A DNA stretch of 64,000 nt from Lindgomyces ingoldianus. Taxonomy: Eukaryota; Ascomycota; Dothideomycetes; Pleosporales; Lindgomycetaceae. The notes beneath the pieces are model-generated. The model made no database searches and had not been told where the DNA came from. It was given only the letters and a program-made list of their open reading frames with translations. Positions 23,227-35,010 of the stretch are shown here, in pieces. The DNA is taken from NCBI RefSeq assembly GCF_010093535.1, contig NW_022985193.1:435591-499590 (forward strand), written 5' to 3'. How positions within the stretch are numbered: position 1 is the first letter of the stretch; every line of letters begins with the position of its first letter. A program made the translations under genes and the position numbers.

Positions 23227-25416
23227 TCACATAACCCTATCCTCCAACCGCAGGGCCTCAAACGCCAGCTCCACCTCATCAACCACCTTTTCCCCTCCCC
23301 TCTTCTCGCCCCCCTTCCTCTCCCTATACTCTCTTGCCACGGCCTCCATAACTTTCCCCATCTTCGCATCCAACCCCCTTTCCTCAAGTTCCTTCTTAAC
23401 CCTCGAGAAATTTTCTGTGACAAAGACTTGATACTCGCCCTTTCCTCCGGGCTTCTTTCCACCCGCAGTACTCCTGGGTGTCGGCTTCGTCTGCACCAAT
23501 TTCCCCTTACACTTCCCACAACTATGCCGCTGAGTGTCAACACTCTTACTATGCCTCTTATATTCACATCCACACAGCACACACTCCCAGATATACTTAT
23601 ACTCGATCTCGTAGGAATGCTTTGTCGTCACTTCGACGCCCAAGTGCTTGAACTTATCGCTCACTCTCCGCGCCCAGGATTTGAACTCTGCGCCGTGCGG
23701 ATTTTTGCGTTGGTTGGAGATCATGAATGTGGTTAGATGACAGTATTCGTGCGCAAGCACGTTATAAAGTCTCTCTTCGTCATCAATGACTTTCTCCGCG
23801 AGTTCGATGGAGCAGTGATGTCGGATCTCGGGGCGGATATCGGTAGGCTGAGAACCCATGCGCACGCGGAATTGCTCGCGACGCCAGTTTGCGCGGCCAG
23901 CAGTTGTTTTGAGTGTTTTAGACCATACGATCTTGATACCGCCTGTTGGCCGGGAGAGTTCTGCGATCTTGCCGTTGGTGATCGTGGCATCGAGCTCGGC
24001 GAGGAAAGACTCTGCGAGAGAGTGTTTGGTGGTGGCGAAGGCTTTGCGCTGGGCTCGGATGGAGGCTACGGTTGGAGAGGCAGATGATGCATCTCTCTTT
24101 ATTGGGTTCTGAGACTTCTTGCGTGGAGAAGCGATTGGGGAAGGAAAGAGGGCATCACGGTTGGATGAAGAATCTGAATCATGTTGGTCGAACAACTCCT
24201 TCAGCCATTTCTGCTTCCGGGGCGATATCAATGGCTTCGCAGGAGAGAATTGGTCATTCCAGTCATTGACTACTTCGGCGGACCAGAATGCATCAATACT
24301 GGGACGAAGGGCCGTAGCATCTGGAATGCGGTTTTTCTTCTTGGAGGGGGAGACAAGTTTAGAGGGACTGGCTGGTGGTGCAGGAGGCGTGTTGGGTCGG
24401 GAGATTGGAGGAGCTTTTCGAGGAGAACGAAGCCTTTTTGGGATGGGTGAACTATGCAGGTAAGTTTCTGAGCAAAAGTAAAGAGACAAAGAGAAATGAT
24501 AAAAGGGAACGTACTATTGAAGGATGGCAGCTCCATCGTTGGAGAAGGAACTCGTCGGCCGTGATCCAGAGAATGAAGGCGAACCGGATCGACTCAGAGC
24601 CGGAAGTATGCAGGATGGCGGAGCTCCTGGTGAGCTTGTCAAGTCAATGACTTCTTGCGCCCAGTTCGATATCAGGCTATGACCCTTTCGGAAGGGTAGT
24701 TTCATAGAAATAAGTGGAGGCAGCATTTCAGTCTTAGTTACGAGTCCTACAGTTTTAGCCTTCAAGCTACTGCTCCTGCTCCTACTTTCGACCTCCGGAT
24801 CCCCGTCCTTGACCGTCTCTTCTACGCCTCGCTTCGTCTCAATGGTTTCGGCGTGCAATTGGCGACGCCTATTCCTTGGATCTACAACTGGCTCCTCATC
24901 GTCGTATCCGTCTTCGTCTTCCTCTCCAGCATCGGCTTTATGTTTCTTTTGTTCGACAGCATCTTCATCATCTCCACACCAAAGACTCTGATCAAGCACT
25001 GTCTCTGCCTCCGCTTCCAACCCCATCGCAACCTCAATCTTCTTTTCCGGCCTATTACCAGGCCTCTTCGCCATCGTCCTGGCCAAGCTCTTTGAATACA
25101 AATATGTCAATCCTTCCCCCCTCTCTCTCCTCCTGGTATGTTTCTCCGGTGATGCTAGACTCTCATTTGACAATTTCCTCAACAATCTGCTATTGGAAGC
25201 GACCGGTCTTAAGATCCTCTGTTTCCTGGGCGTATCACCCACTGGCGCTTTCGGAACGAGGAATGAGTCTTCGTTATCTTGGGATGTGTATCTGAGCTCT
25301 CGTTTGGATGGTGACTCTCGCAGTGTTTTCCGCGGGCTCATTGTGCCATTTTTTTGTGTTGACGCTGGAGGTAGTATGGGTAGATCAGTAGGACTGGCTT
25401 TGCGTAGACGGGCCAT
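23227..25416 (-). CDS. SprT-like zinc metalloprotease with zinc ribbon
   Basis: Two exons (25416-24515, 24451-23227), joined by a 63-bp intron so that AAILQ runs into YSPIPKR, give 708 residues. The N-terminal 300 residues are disordered, basic and Ser/Pro-rich with an acidic stretch (DAGEEDEDGYDDEE). The SprT domain (PF10263) follows, with RRHH-type upstream strands, LYNVLAHEYCHLTTFM containing HExxH (around residue 535), and HGAEFKSWARRV with the third ligand His. A zinc ribbon follows (CVLCGCEY ... CGKCKGKL). This architecture matches the GCNA/ACRC and SPRTN group that degrades DNA-protein crosslinks; the long disordered N-terminus resembles GCNA more than SPRTN. Nuclear location and crosslink repair are inferred from family. 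Confidence 0.87.
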
Positions 25417-25958
25417 TGTTGCAGAATGCGTGTAGCAATATACAAGTAGTGGTATAGATATTCACGAAGATCAAAAAATGCTTGTCGAGATGATCAGAAA
25501 TGGAGGTTGATTATTTGTTGATTGGTCCGTTGAATGGGCAACGGACTTAGCGCAAAGTCACGTGAATATCACAATGCTACCAGGGCTCGATGCCGAGGTG
25601 GATGCCAAGGCTGCCCCTCGTTTTCGCACAGGAGAAAATTCTGGAACACCCGAAACAAATGGTGGAAAAATCAATGAATACATTGCATGCTAAACACCAT
25701 ACACAAGTTACAAGCCAGACCCAGTCTAAGTGAGTCAGGATGAGAGTCATAAAAGGAAGAGCTTGCTGTGCCAACTGCTGCTTGAGTCTAAAGACTCTCC
25801 AAAAATTCCCAATTATCCTCCCCAAAACCCGATATCCCGTCCGTCGTCATCATCCTGTTTATGCTTGTGTTTGTGTTAATCTGGGTCTTGTCGTTCTTCT
25901 GCATGTACCACCCCAGTCATGATCGTAATTATTCCGCCCTGAACCTAAATCGTGCCAT
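25417..25958. other. SprT-like promoter and aconitase 3' region
   Basis: About 540 bp between two minus-strand genes. No feature beyond short frames was seen. Confidence 0.45.
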
Positions 25959-28463
25959 TTATGAGTGCTTCTTCGCCATTGTGTTGAGAGCGCTGCCATT
26001 CTTGAACCACTCAATCTGACCCTCATTGAAGGTCTGGGAAAGCTTCACTTCAAATGGCTTGCCGCCATCGGCAGGGTGGACCACAAGGGTCACGGGCTTG
26101 CCGACAGCGAGCTCGGTGCATAAGAGGTCAACCTTGTCATTCGGCCCAATCTTGTCGTAATCGGCAGGGTCGGAGAAAGTGAGAGGGAGCATGCCTTGCT
26201 TCTTCAGATTGGTCTCGTGCTGTGGAGACATCAGATTTGATCTCTTCCAAAGTATAGGTTAGGATAACTTACGATACGTGCGAACGATCGAGTGATGATG
26301 GCAAGTCCACCCAAATGCCTCGGCTCCAAAGCAGCGTGCTCACGAGAGCTACCCTCGCCGTAGTTCCAGTCACCGATAACGACCCATTGGATTCCGTTCT
26401 TCTTATAATCACGAGCAACAGCTGGGACAGCGTCGTACTCGCCGGTCAGAATGTTCTTGACCTTATTAGCTTCACCGTTCTCGGAGTTGATCGCACCGAT
26501 AAGCATGTTATTGGAGATGTTGTCTAGATGTCCACGGTACTTCAACCACGGGCCAGCCATTGAGATGTGATCGGTGGTGGTCTTGCCTTGGGCCTTGATG
26601 AGAATTGGGAGATCCTTAGCATCCTTTCCATCCCAAGGTTTGAATGGTTCAAGGATTTGGAGACGGTCAGAAGTGGGAGAAACAGCAACAGAGACGGAGC
26701 TACGATCCTCTGGAGGAGCTTGGTAGGTGTCTCGTCCTGGGTCGTAGCCGTTGGCGGGTAGGCCGGCGCCTGTTGGAGGCGACAATTTGAACTCTTTGCC
26801 ATCCTTGTCCTTGAGTGTATCAGTCAAGGGGTTGAAGTTCAGTGTACCAGCGATGGTCATAGCCACAACTAGATCGGGAGAGGTGACGAAGGAGTGGGTG
26901 GCGGGGTTAGCATCGTTACGGCCGGTGAAGTTACGATTGTAGGAAGAGATGATAGAGTTGGGCTCGCCCTTCTTCACATCTCGGCGATCCCATTGGCCAA
27001 TGCAAGGACCGCAAGCGTTGGCAAGGACCATACCACCGAATTCTTCAAAGGTCTTCAACTGTCCATCGCGCTCGATGGTGGCGCGGATCTGCTCTGAACC
27101 AGGAGTAACAGTGAAGAGAGCCTTGGCCTTGATGCCGTGAGCCATGGCATCCTCGGCAATGGAAGCAGCGCGAGTCATGTCCTCATATGAAGAGTTGGTG
27201 CAGGAGCCAATAAGACCGACCTTGAGCTCTTCTGGCCACTTATTGGCCTTGACCGCATCTTTAAATTTGCTAATCGGGGTGGCGAGATCGGGAGTGAAAG
27301 GACCGTTTATGTGAGGCTCCAGCTCAGAGAGGTTGATCTCAATGAGCTGGTCATACTCGGCGCCCTCGTCCTCGCGGAGCTCCTTAGCGTACTCACGAGA
27401 AAAGTCGCCGATTTCCGATCGTTTAGTGGCCGCGAGGTAGTCGTACATACGGTCGTTGAAGGGGAACAGGGAGGTGGTAGCACCGATTTCGGCACCCATG
27501 TTACAGATGGTGCCCATGCCCGTACAAGAAAGAGCCTCAGTGCCGGGACCATGATATTCGACGATAGCACCAGTCCCACCTTTCACGGTGAGAATGCCGG
27601 CGACCTTCAGGATGATATCTAAAGGTGGTGTAAGCTTCACCGCAGCTCAATTGACAGCTATTACCCCGCAGCTCCTCTGAGGCTGAAGCCCACCCGCAAT
27701 GTGAAGCCGCCGGAAAATAACGAAACATACCTTTAGGAGATGTCCAGCCAGAAAGCTGGCCAGTGAGTTTAACACCAATTACCTTGGGCGCCTTCAATTC
27801 CCAAGGAAGATTTGCCATGACGTCAACAGCATCGGCTCCACCGACACCGATGGCGGCCATACCAAGACCACCAGCATTGGGAGTGTGGGAGTCGGTACCG
27901 ATCATAAGACCACCAGGGAACGCATAATTCTCTAGAATGATCTGGTGAATGATACCAGAACCGGGCCTCCAGAAACCAATATTGTACTTGGCGCAAGATG
28001 TAGACAAGAAGTCGTACACTTCCTTGTTGATCTCATTGGCACGAGCCAAATCCTTCTCACCACCAACCTGTGCCTCGATAAGATGGTCACAGTGCACAGT
28101 GGTCGGGGTAGCAACCGAGGGCATGCCTGCCGACATGAATTGAAGAATAGCCATCTGGGCAGTGGCATCCTGGCAAGCAACTCGGTCGGGTCGGAGCTTG
28201 AGGTAGCTCGTGCCACGCTCAATTTCCTGGCCGTGGGGGTCGTCCAAGTGGGAGTAAAGAATCTTCTCGGCGTAAGTGAGCGGGCGGTTGAGGCGCTGGC
28301 GTACAATGCTGAGGTTCTCGCTCATCTTCTTGTAGTTGATGAAGTGGCCCTTCTCCCAGTTGGTCATCTCGACCTTGCGGGAGAGCGGAGCATCGCTGAC
28401 AGTAGCCAATTGCCTCTTTCCAAGGCTCTGGCCAATGCGGCCGAGCCTCGAGAACTTCTGCAT
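25959..28463 (-). CDS. ACO1: Aconitate hydratase, mitochondrial
   Basis: Three exons (28463-27731, 27618-26273, 26219-25959) give 779 residues, the same as yeast Aco1 (778). It isomerises citrate to isocitrate in the TCA cycle. The first 30 residues ([23 protein letters not shown]) form a basic amphipathic mitochondrial presequence. The [4Fe-4S] cysteines lie in [10 protein letters not shown] and in [13 protein letters not shown]. Active-site stretches [28 protein letters not shown] and [18 protein letters not shown] are intact. Introns are 112 and 53 bp. Fungal aconitases may also help maintain mitochondrial DNA, but nothing here tests that. A CCAAT box on the coding strand lies about 120 bp before the start. 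Confidence 0.97.
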
Positions 28464-29129
28464 TGTGGGCGAGGTTGTGAAGGATTGAGTGGAGTGGAGA
28501 GGGGTGGTGGGAGGAAGAGATGAAAAGAAGATTCGAAGCAGCCCACCAGAGGCCCGATAACTAATGGGCAACAGGGCACAGCTGATTGGGCGTCGCTCCG
28601 TTCGCACGGTGCCAGCTACCTCGGTGTCAAAACAAAGCAGGGCGGTAATTATTTCCCGCTGGCCCGCGTTTCACGTGCGGTCGTGGGTGAAAAAGACGCA
28701 ATTAAGTGAGAACACTTCCGCGCGGAGTTCGTCATTGAATGATTTACACGAGGGCGTGAAGGAGCCACTCTGAAGGCTGTTCACTGTGACGCAACAGCCT
28801 CCCAAGGTTTGTCGTCTGTCGTGAGGATCAACCCCTCGCCTCGTTTCATTTTGGTGGGTTGATTGTCACAGATAACCACTGCAAAGTGAATTGCCATGCG
28901 CACGCTTACTCTGATCCGCAAGACCCTCCTCTAAACAACCAAACTCGACATACAGTCGGTCTGCAGGCCAGGTCTGCAGGTCGGAAATTCCGATAGTGCC
29001 AAGGCCGGGGTTGAGCTCGAAAATTCTTTCGAACCTGCAGACATGTCTCGCGCCCGCTAGCCGAGTCTCCCACAAACACCAACCATACATACCCGGCTGC
29101 CAACCGTATCCGCGGCCGACTGGACCATC
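28464..29129. other. Divergent ACO1/BUD20 promoter region
   Basis: About 670 bp between two start codons, holding both promoters. Apart from the CCAAT box at 28585-28589, nothing specific was recognised. Confidence 0.5.
28585..28589 (-). promoter_or_regulatory. CCAAT box upstream of aconitase
   Basis: ATTGG on the plus strand is CCAAT in the direction of ACO1 transcription, about 122 bp before the ATG. The HAP/CBC complex controls many respiratory and iron-sulfur genes in ascomycetes. This is one short motif, so function is only suggested. Confidence 0.35.
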
Positions 29130-29552
29130 ATGCCCGCTATCCGGGGTTCTAATTCGAAGAAGAAGACGCGGCGACATACGCGCGATCTCGATCAGGTGCA
29201 CGCCGACCTTCACTCCGAACGACATCTTGCCCAGTACAAGGACACAAAGGCAGTTGAAGACCTCCCCGGGCTAGGGCAGTGGTATTGCAAAGAGTGCGCG
29301 AAATGGTTTGAGAGCGAGACGAATTTTGGAGCGCATCAGAAGGGGAAGGTCCACAAGCGGAGGTATGGTCAACGCCAACCTATTGACGGATACATATTAG
29401 AGCAGGCGAGCTAATGGAGGAGTAGAGTAAGGCAACTCCGCGAGAAACCATACTCCCAGAAGGAGGCAGAGGCAGCGATAGGCCTTGGGACAGACAACGG
29501 CAAGCGGACGACCACGCTAATGGAGGTGGACGAACTCCCAACTGCGGAATGA
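29130..29552 (+). CDS. BUD20: C2H2 zinc-finger ribosome biogenesis factor Bud20
   Basis: Two exons (29130-29362 and 29426-29552) give 119 residues. Bud20 (human ZNF593) is a shuttling factor that helps export of pre-60S ribosomal subunits. The basic N-terminus KKKTRRHTRDLDQVHADL precedes a C2H2 finger, WYCKECAKWFESETNFGAHQ ... VHKRR. The 63-bp intron breaks the conserved HKRR; the acceptor at 29425 (GAGTAG) was chosen because it gives HKRRVRQLREKPYSQKEAEAA, which matches the family. A second AG four bases downstream also keeps a frame but drops two residues. Without splicing the frame ends at a spurious stop at 29414. Nuclear/nucleolar action is known for the family. Confidence 0.93.
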
Positions 29553-30038
29553 GTGCAACAAGAGTTAGAGGAGACCTGAGTATTGGAGGCTAGGAATTAG
29601 CTTTTAGCTGTTGCGATGAGGGGTCTGATTGAGTGAATAAGTGCTCATGTGGAGTTTGGTTTACAAGCATATGGGCGGCATAGCGTACACCCAGCTCACA
29701 GTCTGGCTGCCTGGGCGATATCTGCATTGCAAGGTGTTCTGAGACAGGGAAAGGGCTGCGAAGAGGTGTCCAAAATATTCAAATGATACCCGGAGCAAAT
29801 GAACATAGAGGATGATTACCAATCTTAGCTGTTCGATGTTTCAGAAATCTCAAGTTGTGAATTAGGTACCGATGTGTCTTGGTGCCTGAACCAGCCTGAT
29901 TGCTACCTACGAAAATTCCGTCGCCAAAGGACCTTCACAAAGCCATATAAATTGGCACACAAAAGTCTCCATTATGTGCCTCTCCTAACAAGATCCACCA
30001 AACTCGATACATCCAAATCGTAAACCGAAGAAACAACC
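29553..30038. other. BUD20-MOG1 intergenic region
   Basis: Head-to-tail spacer of about 490 bp containing the MOG1 promoter. Nothing further was recognised. Confidence 0.45.
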
Positions 30039-30862
30039 ATGTCATTTAAATCCCCCGAACTATATGGCGGCGCCATTACCGTCGAACTGCCTGCCGGATT
30101 TGTTGACGCGAGGTTTGCATCCCCACTTATCTGTGCCCAAAGATACCCTTGCTAACGACCACCAGCGGCATCCGCCAGATCCCAGATCATCAAGAAGTCT
30201 ACCTCGATAGCAATAGTTACTCAAGTATTGTCTTCGACATCCTTGAGAGGGTCGAGAAGCCGGATGATGAGGCAGCTCTGCAGTACCATTTCGCGGACTT
30301 GATTGAGGGGACTGGGGACGAAACAAACGTGCTAGGCCAGGGAAAGGCTACTATGTTGAAGATGCCGTAGGTTTTTACCTTCTCCCTTACTTCCTACTAT
30401 TTCATCTAATTTTCCCCGTCTCCGTATCTTGCCCTCAGCGTATTGTGCTGTCACGTGCAACTGTAGTTCACCTCTGCTAGCTTGATCTCGCCGCCCCTAA
30501 TCTTTCCTTCCACATCGCTCTAGTCCTATAATATTTCTGTCTATTTTCTCTCAGTATTACCTAACACCATTGACAGGAACAAACCCGTCTACTCCCTCAA
30601 TTACATCCAAACGCCCCCTCGACCAGACAGCGCACACCATCGCAAAACTCCTGACTTCGTCTCCATTCACCTTCTTCTGCTCCGCCTAGAGGAACAAGCC
30701 ACCGACATTACCATCACAATCAACGTACCTCATTATTCAGGCGAGTACGTCAAAGCTAGAGAAGGAGAGCCAACCCAGCTAATGAAAGATGGGGAGACGG
30801 TCAAGCAAAAGATCCTTGAAAGCTTCGAGATCAAAGATTGGGGTCTCTTTGGTGAGAATTAA
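30039..30862 (+). CDS. MOG1: Ran-binding nuclear import factor Mog1
   Basis: Three exons (30039-30112, 30166-30366, 30577-30862) give 186 residues. Mog1 binds Ran/Gsp1 in the nucleus and stimulates GTP release, supporting nuclear protein import. The start MSFKSPELYGGAITVELPAG and IRQIPDHQEVYLD match the Mog1 family, as do LQYHFADLI and the final exon VSIHLLLLRLEEQATDITITINVP. The second intron is long for this locus (210 bp) and pyrimidine-rich. It is recognised by donor GTAGGT, a branch-like CTAAC and acceptor GACAG, which restores ...LKMPNKPVYSLNYIQ. The length fits the family (yeast 218). Confidence 0.92.
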
Positions 30863-31405
30863 GGGGCTAGATTTCAGCTCCATGAATTCTTTCATAGAAT
30901 ACACAAACACATCTATCTTACGTAGCCAATCGTCTGGAGGAAATCCTCCCTTTCACCATGCCAAATTGTGAAAAGTTAGCCCGGTGATAGTAAATCTTGT
31001 CACCTAACATGGAACATGACTGGGCGATAACTCAGACCAGAGTTCTACATCTTGTTGGCGTCCTCCCTAATTCTAGCAAGACGTTAAATAGATCAACTCC
31101 GTCCTGGTCATGTTCCACGTTAGGTGAGAAGGTGCAGTCGAAATATGAAAGATGTCACAATCCATCATGCTCTCGCCCTCGAGATCATCCATGATAACAT
31201 TAACTAAGCTGCACTGTCATATGAAGCCTGAACCAAGAAAGTCTAAAGGTATTCCCCCTGATCCGAAAGCAAACCCGAGCGCCTTTGCAGCGCTCCTTTG
31301 CAGAATAGAGAACATAGGCTACGTGTTCACCTTTTGCCCCTTGTTGAGAGAAGCCTGAAATCATTGACGTACACCTATTGCAAATGCAGCATGCTCTCCG
31401 ATTGC
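30863..31405. other. Convergent spacer with a MITE copy
   Basis: The 3' ends of MOG1 (+) and the SPT10-like gene (-) meet here. A 152-bp inverted-repeat element fills 30988-31139. Nothing else was seen. Confidence 0.5.
30988..31139 (+). mobile_element. MITE-like element, copy 2
   Basis: About 152 bp. The left end TCACCTAACATGGAACATG and right end CATGTTCCACGTTAGGTGA are inverted repeats. The inner part holds the landmarks CCTAATTCTAGCAAGA and AATAGATCAACTCC. It is the best-preserved copy beside copy 1 and has no coding capacity. Confidence 0.87.
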
Positions 31406-33104
31406 TCACTTGTTAGCACCATATCCGGCTCTCGTCAGCCGACGCCGAAGTTCTTCCTTCGCAGTGGGTGCTCGCACTTCAACTCCCGACATTGGAGTGT
31501 CCTCGGTTTTGCGGGCAACGGGGTTGGGAGAATCCAAGCTAGGTAGTGGCGGCATTGGGAGACCACGGCCGGCGGCCAGGAATGGTGACGGTGGTAAGTC
31601 TTCTAGGTTTGCTGTCTGATTAACGCCATCCATTAGTGCTGGATCGACAGGCATGTCGTAGTTGTTATACTGAGGTACGGGGTCCATCATCTGTGTATGC
31701 TGAGCGTGCTGGGCCGCTTCCATCTGTAGTTGATCGCTAGGAGAGGGTGACCGGGTTGGTTCTCGCTCCTGATACCTTTGAGGCTGAGTAGGGGTGACTG
31801 AGGACTGTGGAGCTGGCATGACACGCGATTGAACCCGCATGGCTGACAGCCCCTTATTCATTTCGCTGCATTCTGGACAGTTTCGGATGACTTGGCTGAC
31901 GGTTTCCTTTATCCGAACCCAATGATATGCTTCAGCGATGGCAGCTGTGGTCTTGTTGATGCCTCCGTGGGACTTATGATGGACCGTTCGAGCAATCTCG
32001 TATTGCCTTTGGGGATCCGAGATGACTTCCTTTCCTTTCAGGACGAGCTTCTCAGGTCGGTCTCCTTCAGCGGGAATGAGCTTGTAGTGTGTGGCGGCGC
32101 TCCGAAGGCGACTCTTCTCCGCCCTGTCTGCACCATTCGGGTACTTTCCGTTCTTCAGGTAGAAGCGAATCTTGTCGAACCGCTCTTCTGATACAAAGTC
32201 ATCGTCCTGGCCAAGGTCTCTCCCGTAGATTATGGCGTCCACGAGCTCGCCAGGATACGACTTGAGGTTTCCGCACCCTTTGACGCGCCCAATGCGCTTG
32301 AAGCCAAGAGCATCCCATATTCGGCAGGAAGCAACGTTGGTCTCGTACACGAGATTGAAGACAGAGTATGTATACCCCTGCACTCATTAGCAAACATACT
32401 CTCTAGCCTTTAAAGTATAGCATGTTATCACATAACGTAGAACATGATGAAAATGGGGCCTGCCTCTCTACTAAACCACTTGCTAGAATCGGGGAGGACA
32501 ACACCAGGATACCGCTTTGTGACCAGAAATACCCCTACCATGTCCCACGCTAGGCGAGTAGGTGCTGTATACTCACCAATTTCGGCGCCCACTCCAGGTA
32601 CGTCTCACCCATCAAGCGTCCCACGCCTCGATTCCGCGAGGCATCCGTTACCAGGAATCCGCCATTGCAGACATGGCTGGATCTGCCAGGGTAATTTGGT
32701 TTGATATAAAAGCTGCCAAGACACTCCTTTTCCCAATCACGGCCTGTCCGCACCATGTGGTGTACTTCATCGATGTTGTGTACGTCTCCAAGAATCATAA
32801 CAGCGCCAAATACACCAAACCAGTAAGGACCAAAGGACTCGAGCGGTAAGGGATCGAGCATCGGGTACGTGTCGCCCTTCTCAATTTCACGACTGAACTG
32901 GTCAGCGAGGTATGCGAGCAAGGTGAGGGGGACCTGGTTCGGCGTCGAGAATGGAATGATGGTCGCGATGGTTACTCGGTCGCGAAGGGTGACTTGACGC
33001 GGGACGATGCCCTGGGGAAGGGTGGCGCCAGGAATAGGGTAGGGCATTTCGCCAGAGGTGCGATACATGATGGGCGCGGTCGGGTCCTCCAGCATTGCGG
33101 GCAT
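31406..33104 (-). CDS. SPT10: SPT10-like GNAT acetyltransferase with integrase-type H2C2 zinc finger
   Basis: Two exons (33104-32577, 32377-31406) give about 499 residues. The first half is a GNAT fold: GGFLVTDASRNRGVGRLMG is motif A with the acetyl-CoA loop, and the second exon continues with VYETNVASCRIWDALGFKRIGRVKGCG (motif B). Next comes HHKSHGGINKTTAAIAEAYHW ... CPEC, an HxxxH...CxxC finger like the retroviral/Ty integrase zinc-binding domain. Yeast Spt10, an activator of histone genes, has the same pairing. The C-terminus is Pro/Gln-rich and disordered. The 199-bp intron is swollen by a MITE copy right beside its donor. No ATG occurs in frame upstream before a stop, so 33104 is taken as start, but an upstream exon is possible. 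Histone-gene control is inferred. Confidence 0.78.
32416..32572 (-). mobile_element. MITE-like element, copy 3, inside the SPT10-like intron
   Basis: About 157 bp. The left end (TTATCACATAACGTAGAACATG) and right end (CATGTCCCACGCTAGGCGA) are inverted repeats of the family. The inner part reads in minus orientation (complement contains ATTCTAGCAAG). It begins within a few bases of the GTGAGT donor of the host intron. Confidence 0.8.
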
Positions 33105-35010
33105 GGCGGCAATGGGGACGCAGGTCCTAGGGTGCTGTCTATGGGTCAGCCCGGTCAGCCTGTCAGTCTTGAGAAAGTTCGATGATCAAGGAATCGTGAG
33201 TGAGTCGCGTGCGGAAGCATGCGCAGCAGCGCCTCAGAGCCCGAGGTCTGCGACATACGACATGGGCCGCATCGACTGGATTCTCTGGTGAGTATTCAGG
33301 CCGACGAACGCACTTACCTTCGAAGAAATATTAGGGCAGGTACGCTTGACACGGCTTGAGTATAATTCAGCACGAAAACTGCCAAGCCTTTGCTGAGCCA
33401 ATCATACCCCAGCTAGCATTCACAAGAAGCCGATGCTTACCTCCCTAGGTAGGTAATTTCGCGTTGTGGATAGAGTGAGCAGGTTGACGGTGGTGTTTGC
33501 TTTGAAGCTGCTGTCAGTGTGAGGTGAGAGGTGGAAGGCGCAGTTTAGTCGCGCTTGCCAACGCTCAAAACTTCTGGCGTGGTCTCTCCTAGTCAGTGGA
33601 TTGCGTCACGTGCTCATAGAAAACCGTAACCTTCAAGGCTTCCTGGGCTGGTCTCTTACATACACACCAAACACGATAGAAATGCTGTGATGAGAGCACA
33701 ACGTAAAATGACAGTTAGTTATTGACTCTCCTGATGAAATCACCGGGAAGAGGAGTTGGCTGGAACAGGAGCCTTTCCTATTGCTCGAACTTCATCGAAA
33801 TGCTGACTTGCTCGTTGAGATCTTTGGCCCTGCTAGAGACATCTGGATGCATATATTTAGACCAAATCACTTGAAAGGTAGATGCAGGAGGCGTCACTGG
33901 AGGTGATAGACCTTCTATGAAACGCGTTTACAGAGATAAGACTTGGTCCAGCCCCCATCCCTTTTGCCGTTTGCCCACGCGATGCCCATCTCCGTCTCCC
34001 TCCACTAAGTCGAACAATTTTCAACATAGGCCCCTCGCTTTTGATCACTGAGTAGCCAAAGAACGGAATCGCGGCCAAGGCCGTGAAGTCACTTGAGTGG
34101 TGTGACTCAACAGCCGTTCGAGGTCTTTGAAATGCATTGATGGTAGCGCTACCTTGGTACCTAACGTGGGACTGGACAGAGGTACTCTAGGACAGATATT
34201 TGCATTCTGTTGATGATCTCCCTGATTATAGCGGAAGGTTTGATAGATCAACTCCACCCTAGTCGTGTTCTAGGTTATGTGATAGTACGCTGTAAATCTC
34301 TCGCACTTGGTCAGACGTTCAGGACGTTGGCTTTGCACAGATGGGGAACTAGGAATAGTGCTTCCAATGATAAGGCCAGAATAATCTAAAAGGGAACTGC
34401 GTGCCATCCTTATCCGTAAGCCTGGAGAGCTTTCAAGGACACAAGCCATAGAAGATAAATTCATTGACCCGCGTGCAGCCAAATACAGGCCTAAAGTCTA
34501 TTCGCATGACATATCTTGGGGTGTATCCGGCATGTGGGAGAGGTCCGTCGGAAGCTAATGCTACTCCGTGAATCTGGACATCGGTGTTAGGAAACATGGA
34601 TTGTCGGTAAAGGTCTCACTTGTAGTATACATGTTAGTGGATGGCCTTTCGCGTTTCAGTGTGCGAGGAGTACGCTTGCTGGCTTGTGCCCTCGGACTTC
34701 TGAAGCAATATGGAGATAAGAAGATCTGACATGCAGAATTCCAAACTCCTGCTAGCCCGTGCAGCGTCGAGCGCACCGAACACCAAATTCCTCCTTGGCA
34801 GGGTCATCGGATTCGCAATTGTGCTGTGTGTTGGTACACCCCGCGAAACAAAACAGTCTCTCGGTTCAGGTAAGAAACTGCATGCTGTCAGCGCTCTCTC
34901 TAATTCCGGCAATGGGTTCGAGAGTTTCCCTTACCTCTCAACCCATCTTAGGTTTGCGCTAGCGAAGAACAGTCCCATACGCCGTTGCCAATCCATTGCG
35001 TTTTTAAACT
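33105..35010. other. Gene-poor 1.9-kb region with a MITE copy
   Basis: Holds the promoter of the SPT10-like gene on its left and the 3' end of the cysteine-rich membrane protein gene on its right. One MITE copy lies at 34144-34294. Short frames near 34560-34912 show no recognisable family. Confidence 0.45.
34144..34294 (+). mobile_element. MITE-like element, copy 4
   Basis: About 151 bp with two different versions of the family terminus: left ACCTAACGTGGGAC and right (complement) TATCACATAACCTAGAAC. The inner landmark is TTTGATAGATCAACTCCACCC. Confidence 0.75.
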
